Shown: positions 23,506 to 32,594, numbered from the stretch's first letter. The stretch is 33,626 bases of DNA from JAWLFI01 sp964626595 (GCA_964626595.1 CAZVFU010000016.1:1-33626), one strand, 5' to 3'. The notes: generated by a model from the sequence alone, not told the origin. Made by a program: numbers and translations.

Positions 23506-24047
23506 AGCGTTTTTGATTTAATATGTTCTTCAATTTTCTTTTTAGCGTGATGGTAATTCGCTTTTAATCCACCAACCGATCGCTCAGTAAATCTCGCAAT
23601 ATCTGCATAAGAGTAATTCCCATAATATCGCATTTGGAAGACCAATTGTTGACGGGAGGGCAATTGATCAATAGCCTCGTGAAATACGTTTAGTAACAAG
23701 TCGTAGTCAACGCTTGAGGCTGCCTTATGACTCTTTAAAACGGAATCGGACTCACTGAGGGTGTTTTTGCGCTTTCGCAACAAACCCAAAGCTTCATTCG
23801 TCGCAATTCGATAGGCCCAGGTATACAAACTAGACTTTCCCTTATACCGATCTAAATGAAGATAAATCTTCACACAGGTATTTTGATAGGCATCCTCAGT
23901 ATCCTCATCCACTCTAAGTATAGATCTAAGATGGACAAAAAGCGGCCTCTCAAATTTATCGAGAAACAACTTCATGCCGGCTTCTGGATTCCCCTTGAAG
24001 GCCTCCAAAATCTCCAAATCTGAAATATTTTTCTTCTTTTGCATCAT
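23502..24047 (-). CDS. ECF-type RNA polymerase sigma factor
   Basis: A 181-aa extracytoplasmic-function sigma factor. Region 2 spans about residues 25-95 (FERPLFVHLRSIL, DTEDAYQNTCVKIYLHLDRYKG, SLYTWAYRIATNEALGLLRKRK). Region 4 spans about 118-178 (AIDQLPSRQQLVFQMRYYGNYSYADIARFTERSVGGLKANYHHAKKKI), with a helix-turn-helix for -35 recognition. It is the first gene of a three-gene operon with a putative anti-sigma protein and a Spy-like periplasmic protein, a layout suggesting control by envelope stress. Autoregulation is likely but no promoter motif could be read. Confidence 0.93.
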   Translation of the reverse strand: MMQKKKNISDLEILEAFKGNPEAGMKLFLDKFERPLFVHLRSILRVDEDTEDAYQNTCVKIYLHLDRYKGKSSLYTWAYRIATNEALGLLRKRKNTLSESDSVLKSHKAASSVDYDLLLNVFHEAIDQLPSRQQLVFQMRYYGNYSYADIARFTERSVGGLKANYHHAKKKIEEHIKSKTL

Positions 24048-24162
24048 TGCGGTCTATACATTAGATACAATATTTTACCCAAGGTTTAATCCGTATTTAA
24101 CTTAGACCTAGTTTTCGGCTATACCATTACACCGGATCAAAAAAATAATTTATATTCATTGT

Positions 24163-24735
24163 ATGAAATCAAAGATAGCGGGTTTGCTTTTGAAATGGTG
24201 GGGCTGGAAGGTGGAAGGGGATTACCCTATAGAATACCCAAAAAATATTGTTGCTGTAGTGCCACATACGTCGTGGGTTGACTTCCCTTTGGGTATTTTA
24301 GTCCGCATGTATAGAAAGATGCCCACGCGGTTTTTAGGCAAAAGCAGTTTGTTCCGCTTTCCTTTTGGAGCCATTTTTAAATGGCTGGGTGGATATCCGG
24401 TAGATCGAACGGGTAGCGCAAATATGACTGAAGCCGTCGTGAAGATTTTTGATCGGCATACCCGATTCGATATTGCGATTGCTCCGGAGGGCACTAGAAA
24501 AAAAGTGGATCGGCTTCGGACGGGCTTTTACTGGATTGCAAAAAAGGCGGGCGCTTCTATTATTTTATGCAAATTCGATTATGAGGCAAAGGTGGTGAGC
24601 TTCAGTTCGCCCTTTTTCCCAACTGATGATCCTGAAGCGGATTTAGACTATATATCAAATTTCTTCAAGGGGACTATTGGAAAGGTGCCGGAATACTCCT
24701 ACGGCTTTGAGCCATCTACTGAAGTGGAAATGTAG
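24163..24735 (+). CDS. Lysophospholipid acyltransferase (PlsC-like)
   Basis: A 190-aa member of the glycerolipid acyltransferase family. The catalytic HX4D box is HTSWVD near residue 34, and the substrate-binding APEGTRKK motif is near residue 107. It is shorter than classic PlsC (about 240 aa), matching the small 1-acyl-sn-glycerol-3-phosphate acyltransferase-like group of Bacteroidota. It probably acylates a lysolipid at the inner membrane; the exact acceptor is not determined. The 3' end overlaps the convergent mtaB gene by 20 bases. Confidence 0.9.
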   Translation: MKSKIAGLLLKWWGWKVEGDYPIEYPKNIVAVVPHTSWVDFPLGILVRMYRKMPTRFLGKSSLFRFPFGAIFKWLGGYPVDRTGSANMTEAVVKIFDRHTRFDIAIAPEGTRKKVDRLRTGFYWIAKKAGASIILCKFDYEAKVVSFSSPFFPTDDPEADLDYISNFFKGTIGKVPEYSYGFEPSTEVEM

Positions 24736-26047
24736 GACTGAAAATGGGCTCTGCTGTCACTCGCCCGGAATCTGTTATTTCTTTTAAATAAACTTCCACA
24801 AGGTCGTTGGCCTCCAACTGCGAGTCGATTAGATCTACCTTTACATAATTCTCCGTAAATCCAGTCAGACCACTACTCCTTGCATCCTTTTCCACCAGAA
24901 CGCGATGCTGAGTACCCAGTTGCTGTTCGTAGAAGGCTCGCTTCTTTTTATGTGAAAGTTGTCGTAGCACTTTATTTCTTCGCTTTCGTTCGGGCATAGG
25001 AACCACATCCTTCATTTCATCCGCCAGAGTATTCGGGCGTTCCGAATAGGTAAAAACATGGAGATAACTGATGGGCATTTGCCGAATAAAATCTACATTT
25101 TCCAAAAAGTCTGCTTCGGTCTCGCCCGGGAAACCCGTAATCACATCCACACCTATACAGGCCTCAGGCATACATTCTTTTATTTGTTTAACGCGGTCTA
25201 AATACAGTTCGCGTTTATACCGCCGACGCATTTGAGCCAGCTGTTTATTATTCCCCGATTGCAGAGGCATGTGTAAATGGGGAACAAATCGGTCAGATTG
25301 AGATACAAAAGCTATAATCTCATCTGAGCATAAATTCGGTTCGATCGACGAAATCCGAAAACGCTCAATACCCTCCACTCGATCTAATGCTTGAATTAGC
25401 TCCAGAAAACTGGACTCTTTCTTACCATCAGTCCACCCAAAATCGCCAATATTTACTCCAGTTAGCACAACTTCACGCACTCCTTTTTCAGCAAGCTGAT
25501 GTGCCTGGTCAACTAATGTCTCTATTTTAGGTGAGCGACTTTTTCCCCGCGCCAGCGGAATCGTGCAAAAACTACAATTGTAATTGCACCCATCCTGAAC
25601 TTTTAAAAAAGAGCGCGTCCGATCTCCAAACGAAAAGGCTTGCTCAAAGCTATGCACTTCCTCGATACTTCCGGTCTGAATCCATCCGGGCTCTGCATCA
25701 GAAATTTGGTCGATATAGTCCAAAACCTGAAATTTCTCCGAAGCACCTAAAACCAAATCCACACCCTCAATTTCTGCGATCTCTTCTGGCTTTAATTGCG
25801 CGTAACACCCAATAACGATAATCTTCGATTCGGGATTTCTACGTTTTGCCTTTCGTACGATATTCCGGCATTTCGCGTCTGCAAAATCAGTGACCGAACA
25901 GGTATTGATAACATAAATATCTGCGGCCTCGGAAAAGGGAAGAACACCATATCCCGCTGACTCAAATCGCTGGGCTAAGCTCGAAGATTCGGAAAAATTG
26001 AGTTTGCACCCTAAAGTATAAAAAGCGGCAGTTCTCGGCGTGGCCAT
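24716..26047 (-). CDS. mtaB: tRNA t6A37 methylthiotransferase MtaB
   Basis: Radical-SAM enzyme that converts t6A to ms2t6A at position 37 of tRNAs reading ANN codons. The 443-aa length is normal. The N-terminal MTTase domain has cysteines C14 (YTLGCKLN), C50 (NTCSVTD) and C81 (IGCYAQ) for one iron-sulfur cluster; the radical-SAM domain has C154-x3-C158-x2-C161 for the other; a C-terminal TRAM domain (RVLVEKDARSSGLTGFTENYVKV) follows. The YTLGCKLN motif favours MtaB over MiaB or RimO. A TATCTTTG box lies just upstream. Confidence 0.95.
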   Translation of the reverse strand: MATPRTAAFYTLGCKLNFSESSSLAQRFESAGYGVLPFSEAADIYVINTCSVTDFADAKCRNIVRKAKRRNPESKIIVIGCYAQLKPEEIAEIEGVDLVLGASEKFQVLDYIDQISDAEPGWIQTGSIEEVHSFEQAFSFGDRTRSFLKVQDGCNYNCSFCTIPLARGKSRSPKIETLVDQAHQLAEKGVREVVLTGVNIGDFGWTDGKKESSFLELIQALDRVEGIERFRISSIEPNLCSDEIIAFVSQSDRFVPHLHMPLQSGNNKQLAQMRRRYKRELYLDRVKQIKECMPEACIGVDVITGFPGETEADFLENVDFIRQMPISYLHVFTYSERPNTLADEMKDVVPMPERKRRNKVLRQLSHKKKRAFYEQQLGTQHRVLVEKDARSSGLTGFTENYVKVDLIDSQLEANDLVEVYLKEITDSGRVTAEPIFSPTFPLQ

Positions 26048-26063
26048 ATTTTCCTATTTTCCG

Positions 26064-26071
26064 CAAAGATA
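26064..26071 (-). promoter_or_regulatory. -7 box of mtaB
   Basis: Minus strand TATCTTTG is an exact TAnnTTTG match. Transcription would start near 26057, about 10 bases before the mtaB ATG. No good -33 element could be placed. Confidence 0.5.
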
Positions 26072-26128
26072 TTGATTCCCAATTCGTTTGTTCCCTTTTT
26101 TTCTCCTCTTTTGTAAGGAAAAGGTCGG

Positions 26129-26779
26129 ATGAGCCGTAAACGCAATAAACAGATGGATTTGAGACTACTTATTTTATGTGCGATTTTACTCGGCTTATTT
26201 ACGAACAACGTACTTATGGGACAAGATGACCAATATATTTCAGCGAAAGAGGCTCAAGGTCTTGAAGTAGGGGCCAGGGCACCATTATGGAGCGCGCAAA
26301 ACGCTGAAGGTGAAACAGTTGAATTAGATAAGTTGCTGAAAAAGGAACCTGTGGTTATGGTTTTTTATCGCGGCCACTGGTGCCCGGTTTGCAATAAACA
26401 CTTGCAGGCTTTGCAGGATGATTTGCATAAAATCACCGAAAGAGGGGCACAAGTTATTGCCATCTCGCCTGAAAAGTCCGAGTTTCTCCAAAAAACAAGA
26501 GACAAGACGGGTGCTGAATTTTCTTTATTGTATGATGAAAGCTACGCTATTTCCGAGGCCTATGGAGTGAAATTTCGCCCCGGATCCGCAACGCGAGTCA
26601 TGTATAATACAGTTTTAGGCGCAGATCTAAAGGAGGCCCATTCAGATGATTCTCAGCAACTGCCCATACCTGCGACCTATATTATCGACCAGAACCGGGA
26701 AATAGTCTGGAGACACTTTAATCCCGATTATAAAAAAAGAGCCTCAGTAAATGAGATTCTTGAAAATTTACCGAAGTAG
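26129..26779 (+). CDS. Secreted peroxiredoxin-like thioredoxin-fold protein
   Basis: A 216-aa AhpC/TSA-type protein with a signal peptide or N-terminal anchor (hydrophobic residues about 11-30, after a basic start). The thioredoxin fold carries C85-P-V-C88 in YRGHWCPVCNKHL, a peroxiredoxin-like active site, and ends with the AEFSLLYD ... PATYIIDQNREIVWR pattern. It probably reduces peroxides or serves as a periplasmic thiol-disulfide protein. The ATG at 26153 is an equally good start and gives a more typical signal peptide. Divergent from mtaB and convergent with the M28 peptidase gene. Confidence 0.88.
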   Translation: MSRKRNKQMDLRLLILCAILLGLFTNNVLMGQDDQYISAKEAQGLEVGARAPLWSAQNAEGETVELDKLLKKEPVVMVFYRGHWCPVCNKHLQALQDDLHKITERGAQVIAISPEKSEFLQKTRDKTGAEFSLLYDESYAISEAYGVKFRPGSATRVMYNTVLGADLKEAHSDDSQQLPIPATYIIDQNREIVWRHFNPDYKKRASVNEILENLPK

Positions 26780-26794
26780 CAAAGCGTAAACTCC

Positions 26795-28369
26795 CTATTT
26801 AGCATCAATGTGCAATGGGGCTTCACGCTGCACAAGTTGCATAGCAGTTAGAAAAATAAGCTGGACGCGTTTTTGCATGGCGGAAAAGTTGATCTTTTCT
26901 GGAGTGTCGCCTACTCCATGATAATTCTCATGGGTTCCATTAAAATAGAAGATGGCAGGAATACCTTTCTTCGCAAAGTTATAGTGATCCGATCGGTAGT
27001 AATATCTATTGGGGTCATCCTCTTCATTATAGGTGTAATCGAGAGTGATATTTGGGCCGCGTCGATTTGCCTCCTCATTAATATCGTGCAAATCCTGACT
27101 GATCCGGTCGGCGCCAATAACATAGATATAGTCGCCTTTTCCTGAATAGGTTTCGTCTATTCGCCCGACCATATCAACATTGACATTAGCCATCGTTTTG
27201 TCCAAAGGAAGCAGAGGGTGTTCGGAGTAGTATCTACTACCCAATAATCCTTTTTCCTCACCAGTCATCAAAATAAAAACGATACCCCTTCGCAATGGAT
27301 TTCCATTGTTCACCCAATGACTAAATGTCTCGGCGAGTGTTAAAACAGCTGTTGTTCCAGACCCATTATCATCGGCACCGTTATAAATGGCTTTGTCTCT
27401 TTGGCCAAGGTGGTCGTAATGAGCAGAAATGACAATATGCTCATCTTGTAAAGTGGTATCCTGTCCAGGCAGGTACCCAACGACATTTTGACTATGTACG
27501 TATTCTGTGGTCGGATGCCAAAAAGCAGAAACTGAAACGGGCGTTTGGAATACCTTATCTGAAATTCCTCCGTTTTTTAAGAGGCGTTTTCGGTATTTCT
27601 TAAAATTCCTTTTAGATTGACTCAACCAGGATTCAGCCAGAGGCACACTAAGATGAGCATGCGGAGGAAGAGGGAGCTCCTGAGGCTTGATTCTCCCCAG
27701 CTGTAAAAACTGAGCATCCAGATATCGACTTGTTCGGGCACTGTAGGAACGAAGATTCTCATCAATGACGAATACAGCCTTTACTCCATGATCTAAGCAG
27801 TTTTTGAGTCTAAGAGATAACTTAGCTGCCTCTTCAGGGACCTCTTTTGCAAGCTTATCGGGAAGTGTTTTAAAAATGATTACGACCTTATTAGTCCAAT
27901 CATGTTCGCCGAAATCGTCATAAGATGCGGACTCAATCCCATAACCGGCAAAAGATATAGACTCGGCATAAAAAGAATCTAAGGGCTGCTGTCGAAAAGG
28001 GGAAACAACAAAATCTGTAAAGGGCTCTAGCTCATTTCCATTTACCTCCATCCATTTTGTGATCTCAGTAATCCGGGTAAATGATACGGGTTGCTGATAG
28101 TTTTTACTGGAATCGATTGCTTGCAGTCCCCACTTTTCGAAATAGTGAGCGGCGTATTTGGCTGCTTCGTCATTGCCCCATGTACCTGTCTCACGGCCTT
28201 GCAAGTAATCTGATGCCAAAAAGAAAAGGTGTCTTTTGAGTTCAAAAGAATCAATATTTTTGGCATAATCAATATCAGATCTTCTTAGCTCATCCTGAGC
28301 ACTTAATAACAGGCAGAATAGGCTACTAAGTGCAATCATACTTAGCCGCTGAAAAAATTGATCACTCAT
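26795..28369 (-). CDS. M28 family metallopeptidase, secreted
   Basis: A 524-aa zinc aminopeptidase-like enzyme with a signal peptide (about residues 1-24). An inserted domain (about 125-285, PA-like with a GYG motif) precedes or interrupts the catalytic part. Zinc and catalytic motifs are complete: SAHYDHLG (H317, D319), NGADDNGSGTT (D333/D334), GEEKGLLGS (E371/E372), NVDMVGR (D399) and YRSDHYNFAKKGIP near 461. It likely trims peptides in the periplasm or outside the cell. No T9SS domain is seen. It is the last gene of the DUF2723-rpiB-M28 run, 8 bases after rpiB. Confidence 0.92.
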   Translation of the reverse strand: MSDQFFQRLSMIALSSLFCLLLSAQDELRRSDIDYAKNIDSFELKRHLFFLASDYLQGRETGTWGNDEAAKYAAHYFEKWGLQAIDSSKNYQQPVSFTRITEITKWMEVNGNELEPFTDFVVSPFRQQPLDSFYAESISFAGYGIESASYDDFGEHDWTNKVVIIFKTLPDKLAKEVPEEAAKLSLRLKNCLDHGVKAVFVIDENLRSYSARTSRYLDAQFLQLGRIKPQELPLPPHAHLSVPLAESWLSQSKRNFKKYRKRLLKNGGISDKVFQTPVSVSAFWHPTTEYVHSQNVVGYLPGQDTTLQDEHIVISAHYDHLGQRDKAIYNGADDNGSGTTAVLTLAETFSHWVNNGNPLRRGIVFILMTGEEKGLLGSRYYSEHPLLPLDKTMANVNVDMVGRIDETYSGKGDYIYVIGADRISQDLHDINEEANRRGPNITLDYTYNEEDDPNRYYYRSDHYNFAKKGIPAIFYFNGTHENYHGVGDTPEKINFSAMQKRVQLIFLTAMQLVQREAPLHIDAK

Positions 28370-28377
28370 GGGTATGC

Positions 28378-28812
28378 TTAAATTTTATTTACTCGCCGCT
28401 CATGTCTGCCCCCTTCAAACTCAGCGGATAAAAAAGTGGAAACGATTTCTTTTGCTGTTTCAAAATCTATAAAACGAGATGGTAAACAAAGAATATTGGC
28501 ATCGTTGTGCTGTCGAGCCAAGCCAGCTAATTCTGCATTCCAACAAAGGGCTGCTCGAATAGAAGAATGCTTGTTTGCTGCCATAGAAACTCCATTGCCA
28601 CTACCACAAATTAAAATGCCCAAATTAAACTCGTCACTCTCAACAGCTTTTGCTGTGGGGTGGGCAAAATCGGGGTAATCTGTCGACTCTTCAGAATGAG
28701 TTCCGAAATCAGTTATTTCATACTCATCCAACACGCCACTTTTCTTTAATAATTGTTTCAATTCAAAGCCTGCATGATCAGAGCCCATGGCTAATTTCTT
28801 CATTTTCTTCAT
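28378..28812 (-). CDS. rpiB: Ribose-5-phosphate isomerase B
   Basis: Interconverts ribose 5-phosphate and ribulose 5-phosphate in the pentose phosphate pathway. The 144-aa RpiB/LacAB-fold protein has the GSDHAGFELK phosphate-binding motif, the catalytic cysteine C69 in CGSGNG, and the RQHNDANILCLPSRF motif. Either of two close ATGs (28812 or 28803) could be the start; the later gives the more usual short N-terminus. It lies 6 bases after the DUF2723 gene and 8 before the M28 gene, so all three are probably one transcript. Confidence 0.95.
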   Translation of the reverse strand: MKKMKKLAMGSDHAGFELKQLLKKSGVLDEYEITDFGTHSEESTDYPDFAHPTAKAVESDEFNLGILICGSGNGVSMAANKHSSIRAALCWNAELAGLARQHNDANILCLPSRFIDFETAKEIVSTFLSAEFEGGRHERRVNKI

Positions 28813-28818
28813 TTTTAA

Positions 28819-31818
28819 TTATTGAGTGTAGGGTGCCAACTGCTTCATCTTTTCCTGGCCATACTCAGAACTTACTTCTCGTGCCAGAGATAAACTCTCC
28901 CGCATCGTTCGTTGCGCAAACTGATAATCTCTGGAAAAACTGCTATTTCTAACCTCACTGGATATGGAGGTGTAGAAAATCATATAATCCTCCACCTGGT
29001 CTATAAGTACATCTAATACTTCTTTCGCTTTTTCCTTTGCACCGACTTGCAAATACCCATTGACAAACGAATTTATCTGATGAGATATAAAAGGAAAATT
29101 CATATTCGGAAAGGCATGGAAGTAAAGATCACACATTTCTTCTGCTTTATCGTACTCCTCATTATTTAAGAAAGCCTGCAATGATCGCATCATAGCCATA
29201 CGGTGGGCCTGAACAGCCGCACTGTAACTTTCATCGACAAATAAATCGTACTTGTCAAATCCGCCCCACTGATATTCTTCACGCATGACCCTTAAGATCT
29301 TATCAGCAGCAACTCGCCCTGACCCATAAATGCCCATGCTTTTATCAGAGCTGGTTTTGACCGGAATAAAGCGAAGGGCCAGACCTTCTAGCTGCATGTA
29401 ATCATTGAGACCGAGTAGCTTCGACCCCTGAACAGTCGATGCAAAATAAATCGGTCGATCATACATATTGCTGGCTAAAATATCCAGAATAGCTATATCA
29501 TCTTTTGTGATCATTCCCGCGTTAATGGTTATGGGAACTTGATTTACTATGCGATTAGTCAATTCTGGATTTACCCAATTGGACTCTTGAGCCTTTTGGG
29601 GATCAATACTGATCGAAAATTTATTGGGAATACGCCCACTTCGTGCCAAATCTGGAGATTCATCTAAAAGACGTAAAACATCTCTCACTTCAAATCTTTG
29701 ATTTAAACTGGAATTAATGGCAACGGCATTGAGCTTATCACCTCGAATTCCCTCGGCACTCAACGTCATTTCAATGGGCTCTGATTCATTGACCTTCCTC
29801 CGCATTTGATTAATATACCAATCGACGGCAATTAAACTAAGATTTATGATTCGGACGTCAGGCCGGATATTTTCCACCTCCTGTGCATACCATAAGGGGT
29901 AGGTGTCGTTATCACCGTAAGTGAAAATAATCGCATCTTTTTCGAGCGATTGCAAATAGTTATTTGCATAGTCACGAGCACCGGTAATCCAACGACGACT
30001 GTGGTCATCAAAATTCTGAATGCCCATAATGGTGGGCGCACTTAGCACGATAATCCCCGCAGCTAAAGCACCCACGACAGGTCGCATAGAGGCTTTTTCA
30101 CGTAACCACTCGAATAGAAACGGAACGGACATACCTATCCACATGGCAAAAGTCATAAATGATCCGACCAGAACATAATCCCGCTCCCGGGGCTCATTAG
30201 GCGGCTGATTCGAGTATACGATGATGCCAAGACCCGTAATGATAAACAGCACAAGCAAGGTGAAGAAATCTTTTCTTCGACGTTTAAACTGCCATATTAA
30301 TCCCAAAATCCCAAAGAGAAGAGGCAAGAAGTAATAATGATTTCGAGCTTTATTATTCTCCATAGGTGGAGGTAGATTATCCATTTCATACAGGCGGGCC
30401 TCGTCTACAAAACTGATGCCGGATTCCCAATGCCCCGTGGATTTATCCCAGGGAAAGAACCCCTGCTCACCATTTTGTCGACCAACAAAATTCCACATAA
30501 AATACCGGGTGTACATCCAACCGATCTGATATCGGAAAAAGAAGCCAAAATTATCAGCCAGGGACGGATTGCCCCGCTCTCGATCTAACCAATAGTCATA
30601 TAGCTGTTTTCGACGATCATCCATATGCCCCAGCCGGGGGAAAAACATCTCATCACTGGATCGATAAACGGGACTGATTTTTTCGGATACTTTTACATAC
30701 TCCCCATCTACGAGTCCCAGACGATCTTCGCGGTCGTAGCGCTGCGGAGAAGCTAAGTAATGCGGCCCAAATAAAAGTGGTCGCTCACCGTATTGTTCCC
30801 GATTGATATAAGGAATAAGTCGAGACGGATCGCTTGGCTCATTCATGTTAATGGGTGGATTCGCATTGGATCGGATCACAACCATTCCAATGGTAGAATA
30901 TCCGATGATAGCAAACATGAAAGCTAAAATACCCTGATGCAAAAGGGGGCGACCTGTCGTTCTAGCGAATCGCAAGGCCAAATAGATAACCGCTCCAATT
31001 AATAGTACAGTCGGTATGATACCCAAATTAGGGCTCGCACCAAAAGAGTTGACCATGATTCGATCAAAGAAAAACCACATTTTAGGAATGCCGATAATGA
31101 CCACGGATTGAATGATTCCTATCAGGACAACTCCCGCACCCATTGCCAAAAGCCCCCCAATTAAGGTTCTTTCCTCGTATTTTTTGTAATAGTAAAACAA
31201 AGCCAATGCGGGAAAGGTGAGCAAGCTCAAAAGGTGAACTCCAATCGAAAGGGCCGCCGCAAAAACAGTAAACAACAACCAGCGATCATTTTGTGGATCT
31301 TTGGGCAGACTATACCAACGCACGGCACTCCAGATCGTGAGTGCCGTAAAAAAGGTGGATAAGGCATACACTTCCCCCTCCACTGCAGAAAACCATACAG
31401 AAGTAGCAAACGCACTCGTCAGTCCGGCAACCAATCCAGCACCGCCGGCAGCTAAGCTCTGTCCTTTGTCAGGTTCTGCATCGCGCCCTACCATGGCTAG
31501 TTTGGTTAGCAAAGTCGTCGACCAGGCTACAAATCCCGCAGCAAATGCAGTCGCCATGCCAGAAAATAAATTCACCGCATGACCGATTTTTGCCGGATCA
31601 TCAAAGAAAAGTTCAGCAACAAAAGCGAACATCCTCGCCATCAATAAAAATAGAGGTGCCCCCGGAGGGTGAACCACCTGCAATTTATAAGCGGCAGAAA
31701 TAAATTCACCACAATCCCACAAACTTCCAGTCCGCTCTACGGAAAAAAAGTAAACGACCATGGCCACGGCAAATGCCAGCCATCCTGATGCCCGATACGC
31801 CCGCTGAAATATATTCAT
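28819..31818 (-). CDS. DUF2723 membrane protein (TMEM260-like, putative glycosyltransferase)
   Basis: A 999-aa polytopic membrane protein. The N-terminal DUF2723 domain (about residues 1-420) has many transmembrane spans and the conserved TGSLWDCGEFISAAYKLQVVHPPGAPLF segment, with the Asp/Glu expected of GT-C type enzymes. More spans lie near 480-600, followed by a large soluble C-terminal part with some TPR-like helices. The human relative TMEM260 is a protein O-mannosyltransferase, so transfer of sugar to surface proteins is possible. I chose the ATG at 31818: the longer frame from 31854 would start upstream of the -7 box at 31844-31851. Confidence 0.88.
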   Translation of the reverse strand: MNIFQRAYRASGWLAFAVAMVVYFFSVERTGSLWDCGEFISAAYKLQVVHPPGAPLFLLMARMFAFVAELFFDDPAKIGHAVNLFSGMATAFAAGFVAWSTTLLTKLAMVGRDAEPDKGQSLAAGGAGLVAGLTSAFATSVWFSAVEGEVYALSTFFTALTIWSAVRWYSLPKDPQNDRWLLFTVFAAALSIGVHLLSLLTFPALALFYYYKKYEERTLIGGLLAMGAGVVLIGIIQSVVIIGIPKMWFFFDRIMVNSFGASPNLGIIPTVLLIGAVIYLALRFARTTGRPLLHQGILAFMFAIIGYSTIGMVVIRSNANPPINMNEPSDPSRLIPYINREQYGERPLLFGPHYLASPQRYDREDRLGLVDGEYVKVSEKISPVYRSSDEMFFPRLGHMDDRRKQLYDYWLDRERGNPSLADNFGFFFRYQIGWMYTRYFMWNFVGRQNGEQGFFPWDKSTGHWESGISFVDEARLYEMDNLPPPMENNKARNHYYFLPLLFGILGLIWQFKRRRKDFFTLLVLFIITGLGIIVYSNQPPNEPRERDYVLVGSFMTFAMWIGMSVPFLFEWLREKASMRPVVGALAAGIIVLSAPTIMGIQNFDDHSRRWITGARDYANNYLQSLEKDAIIFTYGDNDTYPLWYAQEVENIRPDVRIINLSLIAVDWYINQMRRKVNESEPIEMTLSAEGIRGDKLNAVAINSSLNQRFEVRDVLRLLDESPDLARSGRIPNKFSISIDPQKAQESNWVNPELTNRIVNQVPITINAGMITKDDIAILDILASNMYDRPIYFASTVQGSKLLGLNDYMQLEGLALRFIPVKTSSDKSMGIYGSGRVAADKILRVMREEYQWGGFDKYDLFVDESYSAAVQAHRMAMMRSLQAFLNNEEYDKAEEMCDLYFHAFPNMNFPFISHQINSFVNGYLQVGAKEKAKEVLDVLIDQVEDYMIFYTSISSEVRNSSFSRDYQFAQRTMRESLSLAREVSSEYGQEKMKQLAPYTQ

Positions 31819-31843
31819 AAATGATATTTTATTTGAATACTTG

Positions 31844-31851
31844 CAAAAGTA
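31844..31851 (-). promoter_or_regulatory. -7 box of the DUF2723-rpiB-M28 operon
   Basis: Minus strand TACTTTTG is an exact TAnnTTTG match. A start near 31837 leaves a leader of about 19 bases to the ATG at 31818, which supports that start codon. A clear -33 TTG is not found. Confidence 0.5.
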
Positions 31852-31934
31852 CAATTATTTGTTGGTTCTACGCACCAGCCCCCCCCACTCGCTTATTATC
31901 CGATTCACAGTAAGGGCACTCTCGATCAAAACTG

Positions 31935-31942
31935 TACTTTTG
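31935..31942 (+). promoter_or_regulatory. -7 box of the FAH-family gene
   Basis: TACTTTTG on the + strand, an exact TAnnTTTG match and the same octamer as in the divergent DUF2723 promoter 84 bases away. The start near 31949 leaves a leader of about 20 bases to the ATG at 31969. Confidence 0.5.
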
Positions 31943-31968
31943 TCTTCGAATACAAATGTAAGTTTCCT

Positions 31969-32574
31969 ATGAAAATATTTTGCATTGGCCGAAATTATTT
32001 GGCACATATTGAAGAACTCGCTAACGAAAAACCGGACCAGCCCCTCATTTTTATGAAGCCATCCACGGCATTGCTGCGAGAAGAAAAACCCTTTTTTATC
32101 CCTGATTTTTCCAATGAGATCCACTTCGAATGCGAGTGGGTATTGCGTATTTGTCAGCACGGGAAAGCCATCTCACCCAAATTTGCATTGGATTATGTCG
32201 ATAAAATGACTCTGGGGATTGATTTTACAGCACGGGATATTCAAACGCAAGCCAAGGAAAAAAGTCATCCCTGGGAATTAGCCAAAGCTTTTGATTATTC
32301 AGCAGCTATCGGTCAGTGGCAAGTTTTCGACCCTGAGACCGACCATCACGAATTTACACTTCACAAAAATGGTCAATTAGCTCAACAGGGCGACACCCGT
32401 CACATGATGTTCTCCCTGCCCGAGATCATTGCCTTTATTTCCCGCTATTTTACGCTGCAAAAAGGTGACCTCATATTCACTGGTACCCCATCTGGGGTCG
32501 GTCCCATTCAGTCGGGCGATCTCCTGGAAGGTCATTTGAATGGACATCCCGTTCTCAAATGTCCCATTAAATAG
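31969..32574 (+). CDS. Fumarylacetoacetate hydrolase (FAH) family protein
   Basis: A 201-aa FAH-fold enzyme. The opening CIGRNYLAHIEELAN, metal ligands E54 and E56 (in HFECEWVLRI) and D85 (GIDFTARD), and the closing FTGTPSGVGP motif fit the small FAH subfamily (YcgM/FAHD1-like), which act as acylpyruvate hydrolases or oxaloacetate decarboxylases. The usual ExE context is HxExEL; here a cysteine and a tryptophan flank the second glutamate. Cytoplasmic; no adjacent catabolic partners, so its substrate is unclear. Repeat copy 3 starts 20 bases after the stop. Confidence 0.9.
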   Translation: MKIFCIGRNYLAHIEELANEKPDQPLIFMKPSTALLREEKPFFIPDFSNEIHFECEWVLRICQHGKAISPKFALDYVDKMTLGIDFTARDIQTQAKEKSHPWELAKAFDYSAAIGQWQVFDPETDHHEFTLHKNGQLAQQGDTRHMMFSLPEIIAFISRYFTLQKGDLIFTGTPSGVGPIQSGDLLEGHLNGHPVLKCPIK

Positions 32575-32594
32575 CTTTGCTTTCATTTTGTTTT

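Noticed and set aside
28201..28220. Possible minus strand sigma-54 site (GCAA ... TGCCA)
   Set aside because: The spacing between the GC and CC elements is 13, not the required 10, and it lies inside the M28 coding region.
31855..32160. 101-codon minus strand frame antisense to the FAH gene
   Set aside because: It overlaps the conserved N-terminus and metal ligands of the FAH protein and crosses two promoters; shadow frame.
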